Origin: JAAYCI01 sp964371725
GTDB taxonomy: Bacteria; Bacillota; Clostridia; Oscillospirales; Ruminococcaceae
Assembly (NCBI GenBank): GCA_964371725.1
Contig: CAYJNQ010000010.1
Location: 1 to 54,217, forward strand
Length of the DNA: 54,217 nt
Direction: 5' to 3'
Both the position numbers and the translations under genes were made by a program. Below are positions 15,311 to 24,029 of this stretch, piece by piece. The notes below the pieces were generated by a model. The model was not told the origin of the DNA and did no database searches. It was given only the letters and a program-made list of their open reading frames with translations. Each line of letters starts with the position of its first letter. Within the stretch, counting starts at the first letter, position 1.

Positions 15311-16513
15311 ATGAACGGCGTTACGGGGCGTTACAATTTTGCCGAGCAATGGCTTGCCAAACGCTTACTTCTAGTGTTTTCAATTGCCTTGGGTATATTG
15401 ATTTTATTTATGGCATGGAGCACACCGGTTGCCGCCGCCATCACCATGCGCCTTGTGCAAACCCAAGGTGTGGTGGATTTGAAAAACCAGTCAAACGAAT
15501 TATTAAACATTGAGCCGGGCATGCGTTTGTTTAGCGGAGATTCGCTTGCCACTGAAGAAAGCAGTTATGCCTTTATCAGTTTGGATGATGCAAAATCCAT
15601 CAAGCTGGATGCCCTTTCCGAATGCACCTTGGAAGAGAATGGCGAACACTTGCAGGTGGATTTGACAAGCGGAAAGCTGTTTTTTGAAGTCACCGAACCT
15701 TTGGGTGAGGAAGAACTGTTCAACATTCGCACCTCCAATGCGGTTACCAGCATTCGGGGAACCTCCGGTTATGTTGAAAATCTAAGCGATACCTTGTCTC
15801 GCTTCACTTTACTCACAGGCCATGCCGACGTTTCCTTTCTCGATTTAGCCACAGGTGACGAGCAGGTGACCTCGCTGAATGCAGGTGAATCTGTTTTGAT
15901 TGACACCGCTGCAGATGGGGCGGAATCCACTTTTGAGGTGATGCCTCTTGCACTTGGCAACATTCCAGATTTTGTGCTTTCCCATGTATCGGGCAATGGC
16001 TCCCTTTTGGCTGAAATTGAAACACAAAGTGCGTTGCGTTTGGCCGATGCAGATGATGACGACGATGACGATGACAATGGCGATGATGATGACGACAATG
16101 ACGATGATGATGCCAACGATGACATCACCGGTGATACAGATGATGACGACGATGATGATATGCGCCCTGCCAATGGTGGCAATTCCGGGAATGTCGGCGG
16201 TTCTGGCAACCATTCTGACAACGACGACGACGACCGTGATGAAAACGAACGCACGGATAGAACGGAAAACGAAGACCCTGGCGATGGCATAAACCCGGGT
16301 GACGTTGCACCTGCAAATAGTCCCCCCCATTCACCGAATGCAACACCACAGGATCCTACGCCCCAGGCGCCTGCGCCGCAGGAGCCCACTGCCACACCAC
16401 CGGTCGTTGTTCCCGAACAGGATGACGATGATGATGGCGGCGATGATGGTGGCGGCGATGGTGGCGGCGATGGTGGCGATGATGGCGGCGGCGATGACGA
16501 CGACGGTGATTGA
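15311..16513 (+). CDS. secreted or anchored FecR-domain protein with Asp-rich tail
   Basis: A 400-residue protein. A signal peptide or anchor spans ~17-43 (cleavage possible after VAAA). A FecR-type beta domain covers ~45-200, with SGDSLATEESSYAFI and VTSIRGTSGYVE, the usual FecR repeats. From ~246 the chain is low-complexity: Asp blocks at 246-283 and 303-323, a Pro/Ala/Thr stretch at ~333-370, and Asp/Gly repeats at 371-400. The tail could bind calcium or the cell wall electrostatically (inference). No TonB system or FecI-type partner is adjacent, although an ECF sigma gene lies 11 kb away. RBS AAGGAG at 15299-15304. The repeats are in multiples of three bases, so length changes would stay in frame. 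Confidence 0.82.
   Translation: MNGVTGRYNFAEQWLAKRLLLVFSIALGILILFMAWSTPVAAAITMRLVQTQGVVDLKNQSNELLNIEPGMRLFSGDSLATEESSYAFISLDDAKSIKLDALSECTLEENGEHLQVDLTSGKLFFEVTEPLGEEELFNIRTSNAVTSIRGTSGYVENLSDTLSRFTLLTGHADVSFLDLATGDEQVTSLNAGESVLIDTAADGAESTFEVMPLALGNIPDFVLSHVSGNGSLLAEIETQSALRLADADDDDDDDDNGDDDDDNDDDDANDDITGDTDDDDDDDMRPANGGNSGNVGGSGNHSDNDDDDRDENERTDRTENEDPGDGINPGDVAPANSPPHSPNATPQDPTPQAPAPQEPTATPPVVVPEQDDDDDGGDDGGGDGGGDGGDDGGGDDDDGD
16052..16158 (+). repeat. GAY (Asp codon) simple-sequence tract 1
   Basis: Nearly uninterrupted GAT/GAC codons with a few AAT, GGC, GCC and ACC. Encodes Asp block 246-283 of the FecR-domain protein. Codon alternation breaks perfect repeats, so slippage should be limited. 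Confidence 0.85.
16421..16510 (+). repeat. GAY/GGY tract 2 with GGCGAT-type hexamers
   Basis: Runs of GATGGTGGC/GGCGAT units encode the Asp/Gly C-terminus (371-400). Close to perfect 6- and 9-bp units, so copy-number variation between strains is plausible. Confidence 0.8.
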
Positions 16514-16557
16514 TTTTATTTATCTTTTCTTGATTTCATAACAGAGCCGGAAATTTA

Positions 16558-16602
16558 TTTAAAAGATTCCAACAAATCAACGATTTGTTGGAATCTTTTA
16601 AA
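16558..16602 (+). terminator. long hairpin terminator after the FecR-domain gene
   Basis: A perfect stem of 21 bp (TTTAAAAGATTCCAACAAATC and its complement) around a 3-base loop, 45 bp after the stop. The 3' arm ends TCTTTTAAA. A good terminator fold, with a modest T run. Confidence 0.75.
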
Positions 16603-16767
16603 CTCTTCCCCATTGCATAGCTCACCATTCATATCCAACGAACAAACGCAGGGGATAACGGCTGAATGCTTTCTCATGAGGTTTGTTTTGCCCAGCAGAT
16701 AATTGGATACACCTTTAGGATGTATTCAGTGCACATTTTTAGAAATATTATTTGGGAGGTGGCTAGC

Positions 16768-17928
16768 TTGGGAAAACGGGTGTTTTTATTGGTACTGGAT
16801 AGCTTTGGCATCGGGGATGCACCGGATGCCGCCCTTTTTGGTGACGCGGGCAGCAACACCCTATTGGCTGTGCACAAAAGCGAACACTTGCACATCCCCC
16901 ACCTGAAAAAATTGGGTCTTTATAACATTACAGGTCTTGACACCCTTCCAACAAAAGCAAAACCTCTTGGACATTATGCACGTTTACAGGAAAAAAGCCT
17001 TGGAAAAGACACCACAATCGGACACTGGGAAATTGCCGGTGTTATAAGTGAAAAAGCTTTACCCACTTTCCCAAACGGCTTTCCAAAAGAGCTGATTCAT
17101 GCTTTTGAAAAACAGGCGAAAAGAAAAGTTCTGTGCAACAAGCCCGCTTCCGGCACACAAGTAATTGCGCAGTATGGCGAAGAACATATGAAAACCGGTG
17201 CTTTGATTGTATACACCAGCGCCGACAGTGTGTTTCAAATTGCCGCAAACGAGGCCGTTGTGCCCCTTGAAACCTTATATCATTACTGCGAGCTGGCAAG
17301 GACGTTATTGCAGGGAGATTTGGCGGTGGGGCGCGTGATTGCTCGTCCCTTTATTGGCACCGATGCATCCTCGTTCCAAAGAACACCGCACCGCCACGAT
17401 TTTTCTTTGCCGCCACCGCAAAGAACTGTACTGGAGGCACTGCAAGATGCAAGCTGTGACGTAATTGCTGTTGGCAAAATTTTCGACATTTTCGCAGGCC
17501 GAGGCATTACCGAGCGAATCCCTACACAAAACAACGCCCATGGAATGCAGGTGGTATTCGATTTGCTGGAGCGAGACTTTCACGGCCTTGCCTTTGTCAA
17601 TCTTGTGGATTTTGATATGTTATATGGACATCGCAATGATGTTCATGGTTATGCCAAGGCTCTTTCTGCGTTTGATATTGACTTAGGGCATATGTTGCCC
17701 CTTTTACAAGAAGATGATGTGCTGATTATCACAGCCGACCACGGTTGCGATCCCTCTACCACAAGCACCGACCACAGTCGTGAGGATGTCCCCTTTCTTC
17801 TGTATCAAGCAAAACAACGTGAGGGGCAAAACCTGGGGGTGCACCTCTCCTTTTCCTGTATTGCCAACACATTGGCAGAACTCTTTTCACTTCCTGAATC
17901 CTTTTTTGGTGAAAGCCTTTTGCCCTAG
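16768..17928 (+). CDS. deoB: phosphopentomutase
   Basis: A 386-residue enzyme of the alkaline phosphatase superfamily that interconverts ribose 1- and 5-phosphate (and deoxyribose) in nucleoside salvage. Metal ligands are in VLDSFGIG (D11), NLVDFDMLYGHRND, ITADHG and TDHSRE. The phosphorylated threonine is T82 in KDTTIGHWE. I chose TTG 16768 because GGGAGG is 8 bases upstream and the family N-terminus (GKRVFLLVLDS) begins there. The open frame runs back to ATG 16666 with unrelated sequence. Length is normal. No nucleoside phosphorylase, deoC or cdd gene is adjacent, so it is an orphan member of the pathway here. Confidence 0.94.
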   Translation: MGKRVFLLVLDSFGIGDAPDAALFGDAGSNTLLAVHKSEHLHIPHLKKLGLYNITGLDTLPTKAKPLGHYARLQEKSLGKDTTIGHWEIAGVISEKALPTFPNGFPKELIHAFEKQAKRKVLCNKPASGTQVIAQYGEEHMKTGALIVYTSADSVFQIAANEAVVPLETLYHYCELARTLLQGDLAVGRVIARPFIGTDASSFQRTPHRHDFSLPPPQRTVLEALQDASCDVIAVGKIFDIFAGRGITERIPTQNNAHGMQVVFDLLERDFHGLAFVNLVDFDMLYGHRNDVHGYAKALSAFDIDLGHMLPLLQEDDVLIITADHGCDPSTTSTDHSREDVPFLLYQAKQREGQNLGVHLSFSCIANTLAELFSLPESFFGESLLP

Positions 17929-17960
17929 ATCGTGTTGACTCAATCTTTTTGTTTTACATC

Positions 17961-17989
17961 TATACATTTTGTGGCAAATCCAGTATGAT
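17961..17989 (+). promoter_or_regulatory. promoter for the NamA-like gene
   Basis: TATACA (17961-17966), 17 bp, TATGAT (17984-17989). The predicted start near 17996 places the hairpin at 18005-18045 inside the transcript leader. Confidence 0.5.
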
Positions 17990-18004
17990 AGAGGAAGGGC
18001 TCTT

Positions 18005-18045
18005 GCGTGGTTGACAAAATTTTTGTTTGTCAACCACACGCTTTT
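18005..18045 (+). terminator. leader hairpin: attenuator or deoB terminator
   Basis: GCGTGGTTGACAAA pairs with TTTGTCAACCACACGC (2-base bulge), followed by TTTT. It is 76 bp after the deoB stop and 60 bp before the NamA-like start. If the promoter at 17961-17989 is real, it sits in that gene's leader. Confidence 0.65.
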
Positions 18046-18105
18046 CAATTCCCTGTTCACTTTTTTCTAAAACAAAGGAAAGAAAACTAAGAAGGAGTGT
18101 GTACT

Positions 18106-19140
18106 ATGCGTATTTTCGAACCATTTTCTGTGAAGAACTTAGAGTTAAAGAATCGAATTGTATTTCCACCCATGTGCTTGTATACCGCCGATTCCGATGG
18201 GCTGGTAAACGACAGGCATCTTGTGCACTATGCCTCTCGCGCCATTGGGGGTGTTGGTCTCATCATCATGGAAGCCGTAGGCGTGCAACCAAATGGGCGC
18301 ATTTCCGGAAACTGCTTGGGCCTTTGGGACGATAAGCAAGTGGATGGGTTGCGTAAAGTGGTGGATTTATGCCACAGTGAAGGCGCTAAAATGGCTGTGC
18401 AGCTCAACCATGCCGGCCGAAAATGCACTGCCGAAGCAGACAATTCAAATTACACAGTTTCGCCAAGTGCCCTTGCCTTCGACGAAACTTATCGCAAACC
18501 GAGAGAGATAAGCAAAGCGGAAATAGCTGAGGTTGTGTCTGCCTTTGTTGCTGCTTGCCAAAGAGCCGACAAGGCCGGGTTTGACGCCATTGAAATTCAC
18601 GGGGCACACGGCTATTTGCTAAGCACCTTTTTATCCCCCGTCACCAATCAAAGAAGCGACGAATATGGCGGCAGCCTAGAAAACCGTGCACGGTTGCTTT
18701 TGGAGGTATTGCAAGCCGTGCGTAGTTCCTGGCCTGCCGAAAAACCCATTTTGCTTCGCCTTTCCGCAACCGACTATTTGCCAGGTGGCATCACTTTGGA
18801 AGAAACCTGCCAAGTGGTGCAGTGGGCAAAGCCATATATTGACATTGCCCACATCAGCTCCGGCGGCATTGCACAGGCTAAAATCAATGTTTTCCCGGGC
18901 TATCAGGTTCCTCTTGCTACCGCTGTAAAAAACAATTGTGATATCCCTGTTATCGCCGTGGGGCGTATCACCCAAAAAGAAATGGTAGAAGAAATTTTAA
19001 ACAACGACCGTGCCGACCTTGTTGCAATTGGCAAAGAACAATTCAGAAACCCTTATTGGGTTACCCATGCTGCCTGGCAAGGCGGCCAAGAGTACGATTG
19101 GGTGGATATTTACCACGAAGCTTATCAAAAAAGGCCGTGA
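18106..19140 (+). CDS. namA: Old Yellow Enzyme, NADPH dehydrogenase NamA/YqjM type
   Basis: A 344-residue FMN ene-reductase that uses NADPH to reduce activated C=C bonds and quinone- or nitro-type electrophiles. Class markers of the YqjM/NamA group: C24 in PPMCLY, the flavin-tuning cysteine; QLNHAGRK; and IEIHGAHGYLLSTFLSPVTNQRSDEYGG (in parts), the substrate- and FMN-binding strand. The C-terminus VAIGKEQFRNPYW fits. ATG 18106 was chosen with AAGGAG 8 bases upstream; a GTG three codons earlier is unlikely. It has its own promoter and a leader hairpin, so its expression may be conditional. Confidence 0.92.
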   Translation: MRIFEPFSVKNLELKNRIVFPPMCLYTADSDGLVNDRHLVHYASRAIGGVGLIIMEAVGVQPNGRISGNCLGLWDDKQVDGLRKVVDLCHSEGAKMAVQLNHAGRKCTAEADNSNYTVSPSALAFDETYRKPREISKAEIAEVVSAFVAACQRADKAGFDAIEIHGAHGYLLSTFLSPVTNQRSDEYGGSLENRARLLLEVLQAVRSSWPAEKPILLRLSATDYLPGGITLEETCQVVQWAKPYIDIAHISSGGIAQAKINVFPGYQVPLATAVKNNCDIPVIAVGRITQKEMVEEILNNDRADLVAIGKEQFRNPYWVTHAAWQGGQEYDWVDIYHEAYQKRP

Positions 19141-19259
19141 TTTTTTCCTTTCGGAAGGCGAACCCCAAGATAGTACGCTTTCACTTGAAATGCCTTGGGG
19201 AGCTAACCCACATCCCACCACTGCCTAAAAAGTCAATCAATGTTTACGTTTTCACAAAA

Positions 19260-19289
19260 AAATCCGGCAGAATTTTTTCTGCCGGATTT
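19260..19289. terminator. bidirectional terminator between namA and the sugar transferase
   Basis: A 13-bp stem (AAATCCGGCAGAA with TTCTGCCGGATTT) and a TTTT loop. T-rich sequence flanks it in both directions (TTTCACTTTTT on plus, TTTTTTGTGAA on minus). It serves the convergent genes on either side. Confidence 0.8.
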
Positions 19290-19350
19290 CACTTTTTGGG
19301 GTTGCGTTTTCAGCCAAAGGCAGATGCCAAACTACCACTTCACTGCCTCT

Positions 19351-19944
19351 TCACTCTTTTGCCTTGCCCTCTGCAATGCCACTGCCGCGAAACATCGCCG
19401 CAATGCTCCAAAAGAAAATTTTTACATCCAACCCTAAACTGATGTGCTGTGCATAATATCCGTCGAGCTTTGCTTTCACATCAATGGGCAGTTCGTCGCG
19501 CCCATTCACCTGGGCATATCCGCTTAAGCCCGGAACAAGCTCGTTCACGTGGTATTGGTCCCTCTGCGCAATCAAATCATCTTGGTTCCATAACGCCGGG
19601 CGCGGCCCTATCACACTCATTTGTCCTGCCAAAATATTGAAAATCTGGGGCAATTCGTCCAAACTTGTTTTTCGCAAAAAGCGCCCCATTTTTGTAATGC
19701 GACTGCTCGGGTCTTGCAAAAGATGTGTGGGCACATCTTTTGGGGTGTCTGCATACATGGTGCGAAACTTCAATATCGTGAACAGTTTTTTTTCTTTGCC
19801 CACGCGTTGCTGGCGGAAAAACACAGGCCCCTTGGAATCCAGTTTTACAAGCAGCGCCAAGAGCACCATCACACCAGACAAGAAAAGCAACGCCAGGAAT
19901 GCCAAGAAACGGTCTGCCATTGGCTTAACCACTTTTTTATACAT
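19351..19944 (-). CDS. PglC-type phosphoglycosyl transferase (sugar transferase)
   Basis: A 197-residue monotopic phosphoglycosyl transferase that moves a sugar-phosphate from a UDP-sugar to undecaprenyl phosphate, starting a surface glycan. One N-terminal hydrophobic segment (~10-33) acts as the re-entrant membrane helix. Next come FFRQQRVG, FTILKFRTMYADT, the catalytic Asp-Glu pair in SLDELPQIFNIL, and SVIGPRPAL. Length is that of the small PglC class rather than the large WbaP class. It overlaps the CapD-like gene by 8 bp, so the pair is coupled. No glycosyltransferase, flippase or polymerase gene is adjacent. The nearest glycan genes are at 44-50 kb. Confidence 0.9.
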   Translation of the reverse strand: MYKKVVKPMADRFLAFLALLFLSGVMVLLALLVKLDSKGPVFFRQQRVGKEKKLFTILKFRTMYADTPKDVPTHLLQDPSSRITKMGRFLRKTSLDELPQIFNILAGQMSVIGPRPALWNQDDLIAQRDQYHVNELVPGLSGYAQVNGRDELPIDVKAKLDGYYAQHISLGLDVKIFFWSIAAMFRGSGIAEGKAKE

Positions 19945-21814
19945 TTATCTCCACTTGCCCCCTTGGTTCGTGATGAAATGTGGGCACAAGGTCGAGCAAC
20001 GCCTGCACCAAATTCTCCTTGTTGTTCGCATAGGCCATCTCTTTGAGAACGCGCAGATGATCGAAAAATGTGTTTTTGTTTAAAGCAATGGGTTCCCCGA
20101 TGAAAATTTTGTCATTGCTGGTTTTGATCAGACCCTCTTCATCCATAAGCAATTCTTCATACAGTTTTTCCCCCGGTCGAAGCCCTGTGAACTTAATTTT
20201 CATCTCTGTGTAAGGCACAAACCCGGCCAGCTTTATTAGGTTTTCGGCCAATTCCAAAATGCGCACGGGCTCGCCCATATCCAACACAAAAATTTCGCCA
20301 CCCCTGCCCATGGAACCCGCTTCCAGCACAAGAGACACCGCTTCGGGAATGGTCATGAAATAACGCACCACATCCGGATGCGTCACCGTAAGGGGCCCGC
20401 CATGTTCAATTTGTTCTTTGAACAAAGGCAATACCGAACCATTCGATCCAAGCACATTGCCAAAACGCACGGCCACAAAAGTGGTTTTGCTGCGCTGTGC
20501 CATACACTGAACAACCATTTCGCCCAAACGTTTTGTGGCACCCATCACATTGGTTGGGTTTACAGCCTTATCTGTGGAAACAAGCACAAAACGCTCTGCC
20601 CCATATTTGTCGGCACTCAGTGCTGTGTTATAAGTACCAAACACATTGTTTTTCACCGCTTCTTCCGGGCTGTCCTCCATCAAGGGAACATGCTTATGGG
20701 CGGCCGCATGAAATACCACTTGGGGGCGAAAATGGGCAAACAAGGCGTCCATTTTTTTTGAATCACGCACCGAGCAAATGCGCACTTGTAAGTTTAATTT
20801 TTTTCCATATTTACGCAAAAGCTCTTGCTGAACATCGTAGGCACTGTTTTCGTAAATGTCCAATAAAATCAACTGTTTTGGGCCACATGTGGCAATTTGG
20901 CGGCACAGTTCACTGCCGATAGAGCCACCACCCCCTGTAACAAGCACCACTTTGTCTGCAACCAAAGAGCTGGTTTGCCCACTCAGTTGTACTGTGTTGC
21001 GTCCCAGTAGATCCTCCACACGCACTTCACGCACACGGCTACTCAAATCGCCGCCTTCCACCATCAGCTGGCGCAAATCCGGCAACATTTGCAGTTTACA
21101 GGTGCATCGGTTACATATTCCCAAAATACGCTGGCGGTTTTTATCGTCCAAAGAGGTGATGGCAATGATGATGGTATCGATTTCACACCGATCTACCAAA
21201 TCCGGAATCTGCTCGCTTGTGCCCATCACTTGCACACCATATATGGAACGCCCCACCTTGTCTCGTGCGTCATCCACCACGCAGATGAAGTTCATCATGC
21301 TCTCCGGGTCTTTGCTATGCTCATGCATCAAGGTGGCCGCAGCTTCGCCCGCCCCTACCACAAGCACACGTTGTTTTTTCTGGCCACTGCGCTGTAGTTT
21401 TTTATTGCGGTACATCCGATAAGTAAGGCGCGAATACAAGGTGACCGAGGTGGCAAAAATGGCACTGAGCGAGTAGACTGTAAGGGGCACACGCCGCTCA
21501 TAAAACAAAAAAGTGCTTCCCAAAATAAACAGCCCCACAGCCAAAAGCGAGGCAATTACCAAACGAAAAAACTCCACCACTTCGGCATAGCGCCACAGGC
21601 TGTCATACATCCCCAAAACACCGTACACCGTTTCATAGCAACACACAAAGAAAAAACAACTGGCCACCATCGAGGGGAAATAAAGCGGAAAGTCCACCCT
21701 GCCCTGAATTAGAATCCACGGCACAATGTAACACACACATTCCACAAAAATATCAAATAGAATAAGCACGGCTTTTCGTTGTCTGCTGATAAAACCCGCA
21801 AACGCACGCTTCAT
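19937..21814 (-). CDS. membrane nucleotide-sugar 4,6-dehydratase (CapD/WbpM/PglF-like)
   Basis: A 625-residue protein. Four hydrophobic segments lie within ~15-130. A first Rossmann-like region has VLVVGAGEAA (~150). The catalytic short-chain dehydrogenase domain starts at VTGGGGSIGSE (~292) and contains HAAAHKHVP and STDKAVNPTNVMGATKR, where the family's usual catalytic Tyr is replaced by Met, as is normal for this group. It likely makes a 4-keto-6-deoxy UDP-sugar, which the overlapping phosphoglycosyl transferase could load on the lipid carrier. The aminotransferase and acetyltransferase that complete bacillosamine-type sugars are not present here. Confidence 0.9.
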   Translation of the reverse strand: MKRAFAGFISRQRKAVLILFDIFVECVCYIVPWILIQGRVDFPLYFPSMVASCFFFVCCYETVYGVLGMYDSLWRYAEVVEFFRLVIASLLAVGLFILGSTFLFYERRVPLTVYSLSAIFATSVTLYSRLTYRMYRNKKLQRSGQKKQRVLVVGAGEAAATLMHEHSKDPESMMNFICVVDDARDKVGRSIYGVQVMGTSEQIPDLVDRCEIDTIIIAITSLDDKNRQRILGICNRCTCKLQMLPDLRQLMVEGGDLSSRVREVRVEDLLGRNTVQLSGQTSSLVADKVVLVTGGGGSIGSELCRQIATCGPKQLILLDIYENSAYDVQQELLRKYGKKLNLQVRICSVRDSKKMDALFAHFRPQVVFHAAAHKHVPLMEDSPEEAVKNNVFGTYNTALSADKYGAERFVLVSTDKAVNPTNVMGATKRLGEMVVQCMAQRSKTTFVAVRFGNVLGSNGSVLPLFKEQIEHGGPLTVTHPDVVRYFMTIPEAVSLVLEAGSMGRGGEIFVLDMGEPVRILELAENLIKLAGFVPYTEMKIKFTGLRPGEKLYEELLMDEEGLIKTSNDKIFIGEPIALNKNTFFDHLRVLKEMAYANNKENLVQALLDLVPTFHHEPRGQVEINV

Positions 21815-21853
21815 TTCCTTTTCACTCCCAGCGTTAACAAAATCGGCTCTATT

Positions 21854-23947
21854 TTAGCTTTGCGCCAAAACAAAGTCTATGTTTCCTTGCCCAATGTCCA
21901 CGGCTGCCACCTGCACAGTCACCGTATCTCCCAGGCTAAAAGCACGCCCCGTGCGTATGCCTGTGAGGCTCACGCCATCCACAAGCTGCATTTCTTCATC
22001 TGCCAAGGCGCTGATGTGCACAAGCCCTTCCACACTGTTTTCCAGCTCCACATAAATGCCAAAGCGTGTAACCGAGGAAACCACACCGTTGAACACTTCC
22101 CCGATAAAGCCTTTCATGTATTCAGCTTTGTATATATCATCGCAAGTACGCTCAATTTTTTGGGCACGTATCTCTCTTTCCGACGCGTGGCGTGCCGCTT
22201 GTTCGCAGAAAGTAGCATACCGTTTTTGGATGCGCTCCGGCTTTGCGCCTTCGAGCAGTTCGCTCAAAATACGGTGTACAACCAAATCCGGGTAGCGTCG
22301 TATGGGCGAGGTGAAATGCGCATAGTCTTCCAAAGCCAACCCATAATGCCCCTTTGGTTTTGCCTCGTAGATGGCCTTTGCCATGCTACGCAAAACACCT
22401 TGATGCACGGCACGCTCTAAAGGTGTGCCGCGTGTATCGTTCAGCAAGCGCCCCAGCTCCTTTTGGCTGGGGGTTCCACCCTCGAAGCGCGCCGGAATTG
22501 AAAGGGTTTGCAAAAGGGTTTGCAAGGCTTCCACCTTTTCTGCCGGCGGCTTGTCGTGCACACGATACACAAACGGAATATCCAATGTGCGCGCCTGCTT
22601 TGCCGAAGCTGTGTTGGCAAGCAACATAAACTCTTCAATCATGCATTCGGCCTTGCCGCGGCTGCGCTTTTCCACACCCACACAGCGTCCCTCTTCGTTT
22701 ATCGTAAGCTTTGGCTCATCACTTTCTATTTCTATGTCACCGCGTAAGCTGCGCAAAACTGCCAGTTTGTGATACACTTCCTCCAATATCACAAGACTGT
22801 CTTTTACATCGGCATATTTATCTATAATATCGGCCGTGGCTGTGCCGGAAAGCAGCGCATTCACCTCGGCATACACACCTTTCACACGGCTGCGTATTAC
22901 CGTTTTGAAAAAACGATAGTCCAGCATATTTGCATCGCTGTCCAGTGTTAAAATGCAAGACAAGGCGAGGCGGTCTTCCCCTTCATTAAGGCTACAAATT
23001 CCATTGGACAATGCTTTTGGCAGCATGGGCACCACGCTGTCGGCATAATAAATGGAGGTACCGCGGTTGAAAGCTTCATCATCCAAAAGACTTTTGGCTT
23101 GCACATAATGGCTAACATCCGCAATGTGCACCGACATACGGTATCCGTCGAGCACACGTTTCACCGAAATTGCGTCGTCGATGTCTTTGGTGGAGGCGGA
23201 ATCAATGGTGAACACAATCTCCTCGCGCAAGTCACGGCGCTGTTTGATTTCCTCTCGGGGCACAGCCTTTTCCGCAATGTGTTTGCTCTCTTTTTTCACC
23301 TCTTGCGAAAAACGTTTTTCCACGCCGGCACCATACAACACGGCCGCGGCACACTGTTTTGCCTCTTCGGCAAGGCCAAACCGCAAGGTGATGCCCACTT
23401 TGTGCTCATCATGGCGCACACCGCGGCGCACAATTTCTCCCGCCGCCTTTTCGCCTGCTTGCACGCCGCCATCTGCGCCCTTTTGAATGGCAAGACGTGT
23501 ATCTTTTGTGTTGTCCAGCAGCAAAAACAAACACCCATGTTCTTGTTCCACCAAGCCCACAACACGGTTTTGCTCGCGTTCAATTTTTTGAACTTCCCCT
23601 TCGCGGCTACCCTCTTTGCGGGGCTTGCTGCGCACTTTTACAAGCACCTCATCCCCGGGCATGGCACCAAGCAAAAATCGACCCGGCACAAAAATATCGT
23701 CTCCATTGTCCAAAGGCTGCACAAAACCAAAGGTGGCACCCAGTTTCACCAAAACACCTTGCACCAATTCGGCTTTTCCCTGTTTCAGGCTATATACACC
23801 ATCGCGTTCTCTCACTTCGCCCGCTTTTTCAAGCTCGCTCAATGCACGCTGCACTTTTTTGCGGTCCACTTCCAGTGCTCGGCTCAATTTTTTCACACTG
23901 CTCTCTTTGTTTGCCAATTGCTTAAGCAGACTCGATTTTAAAGACAT
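21854..23947 (-). CDS. rnr: ribonuclease R
   Basis: A 697-residue 3'-5' exoribonuclease that degrades structured RNA. Domains in order: an N-terminal helix-turn-helix (~15-60), cold-shock/OB domains (~65-210), and the RNB catalytic domain (~245-570), with IDSASTKDIDDAISV supplying the metal-binding aspartates and HFTSPIRRYPDLVVHR. A C-terminal S1 domain follows (~610-695). It lacks the long Lys-rich tail of E. coli RNase R. RBS AAAGGG is 7 bases before ATG. It follows secG, a common Firmicute order, but a terminator lies between them and smpB, the usual third gene, is absent. Confidence 0.95.
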   Translation of the reverse strand: MSLKSSLLKQLANKESSVKKLSRALEVDRKKVQRALSELEKAGEVRERDGVYSLKQGKAELVQGVLVKLGATFGFVQPLDNGDDIFVPGRFLLGAMPGDEVLVKVRSKPRKEGSREGEVQKIEREQNRVVGLVEQEHGCLFLLLDNTKDTRLAIQKGADGGVQAGEKAAGEIVRRGVRHDEHKVGITLRFGLAEEAKQCAAAVLYGAGVEKRFSQEVKKESKHIAEKAVPREEIKQRRDLREEIVFTIDSASTKDIDDAISVKRVLDGYRMSVHIADVSHYVQAKSLLDDEAFNRGTSIYYADSVVPMLPKALSNGICSLNEGEDRLALSCILTLDSDANMLDYRFFKTVIRSRVKGVYAEVNALLSGTATADIIDKYADVKDSLVILEEVYHKLAVLRSLRGDIEIESDEPKLTINEEGRCVGVEKRSRGKAECMIEEFMLLANTASAKQARTLDIPFVYRVHDKPPAEKVEALQTLLQTLSIPARFEGGTPSQKELGRLLNDTRGTPLERAVHQGVLRSMAKAIYEAKPKGHYGLALEDYAHFTSPIRRYPDLVVHRILSELLEGAKPERIQKRYATFCEQAARHASEREIRAQKIERTCDDIYKAEYMKGFIGEVFNGVVSSVTRFGIYVELENSVEGLVHISALADEEMQLVDGVSLTGIRTGRAFSLGDTVTVQVAAVDIGQGNIDFVLAQS

Positions 23948-23983
23948 GGTTTCACCCTTTCTTTTGCGGTTGCCCTATTGCTG

Positions 23984-24018
23984 AAAAAAGCGCCTTGAAA
24001 TTACATTCAAGGCGCTTT
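23984..24018 (-). terminator. rho-independent terminator after secG
   Basis: On the minus strand AAAGCGCCTTGAA and TTCAAGGCGCTTT form a 13-bp stem with a run of six T. It is 11 bases after the secG stop. rnr shows no clear promoter after it, so rnr probably relies on readthrough. Confidence 0.85.
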
Positions 24019-24029
24019 GGGCACACTTT

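Noticed and set aside
15769..16395. Long Ser-rich frames antisense to the FecR-domain gene
   Set aside because: They are shadows of the GAY/GGY repeats: the complement reads as Ser or Ile/Val runs. No RBS and no domain.
16052..16510. CRISPR-like or tandem repeat array
   Set aside because: The repeats are coding GAY/GGY codons in frame with the FecR-domain gene, with no spacers.
18027..18335. 102-residue frame overlapping the namA start
   Set aside because: Different frame inside a well-supported Old Yellow Enzyme gene; covers the leader hairpin.
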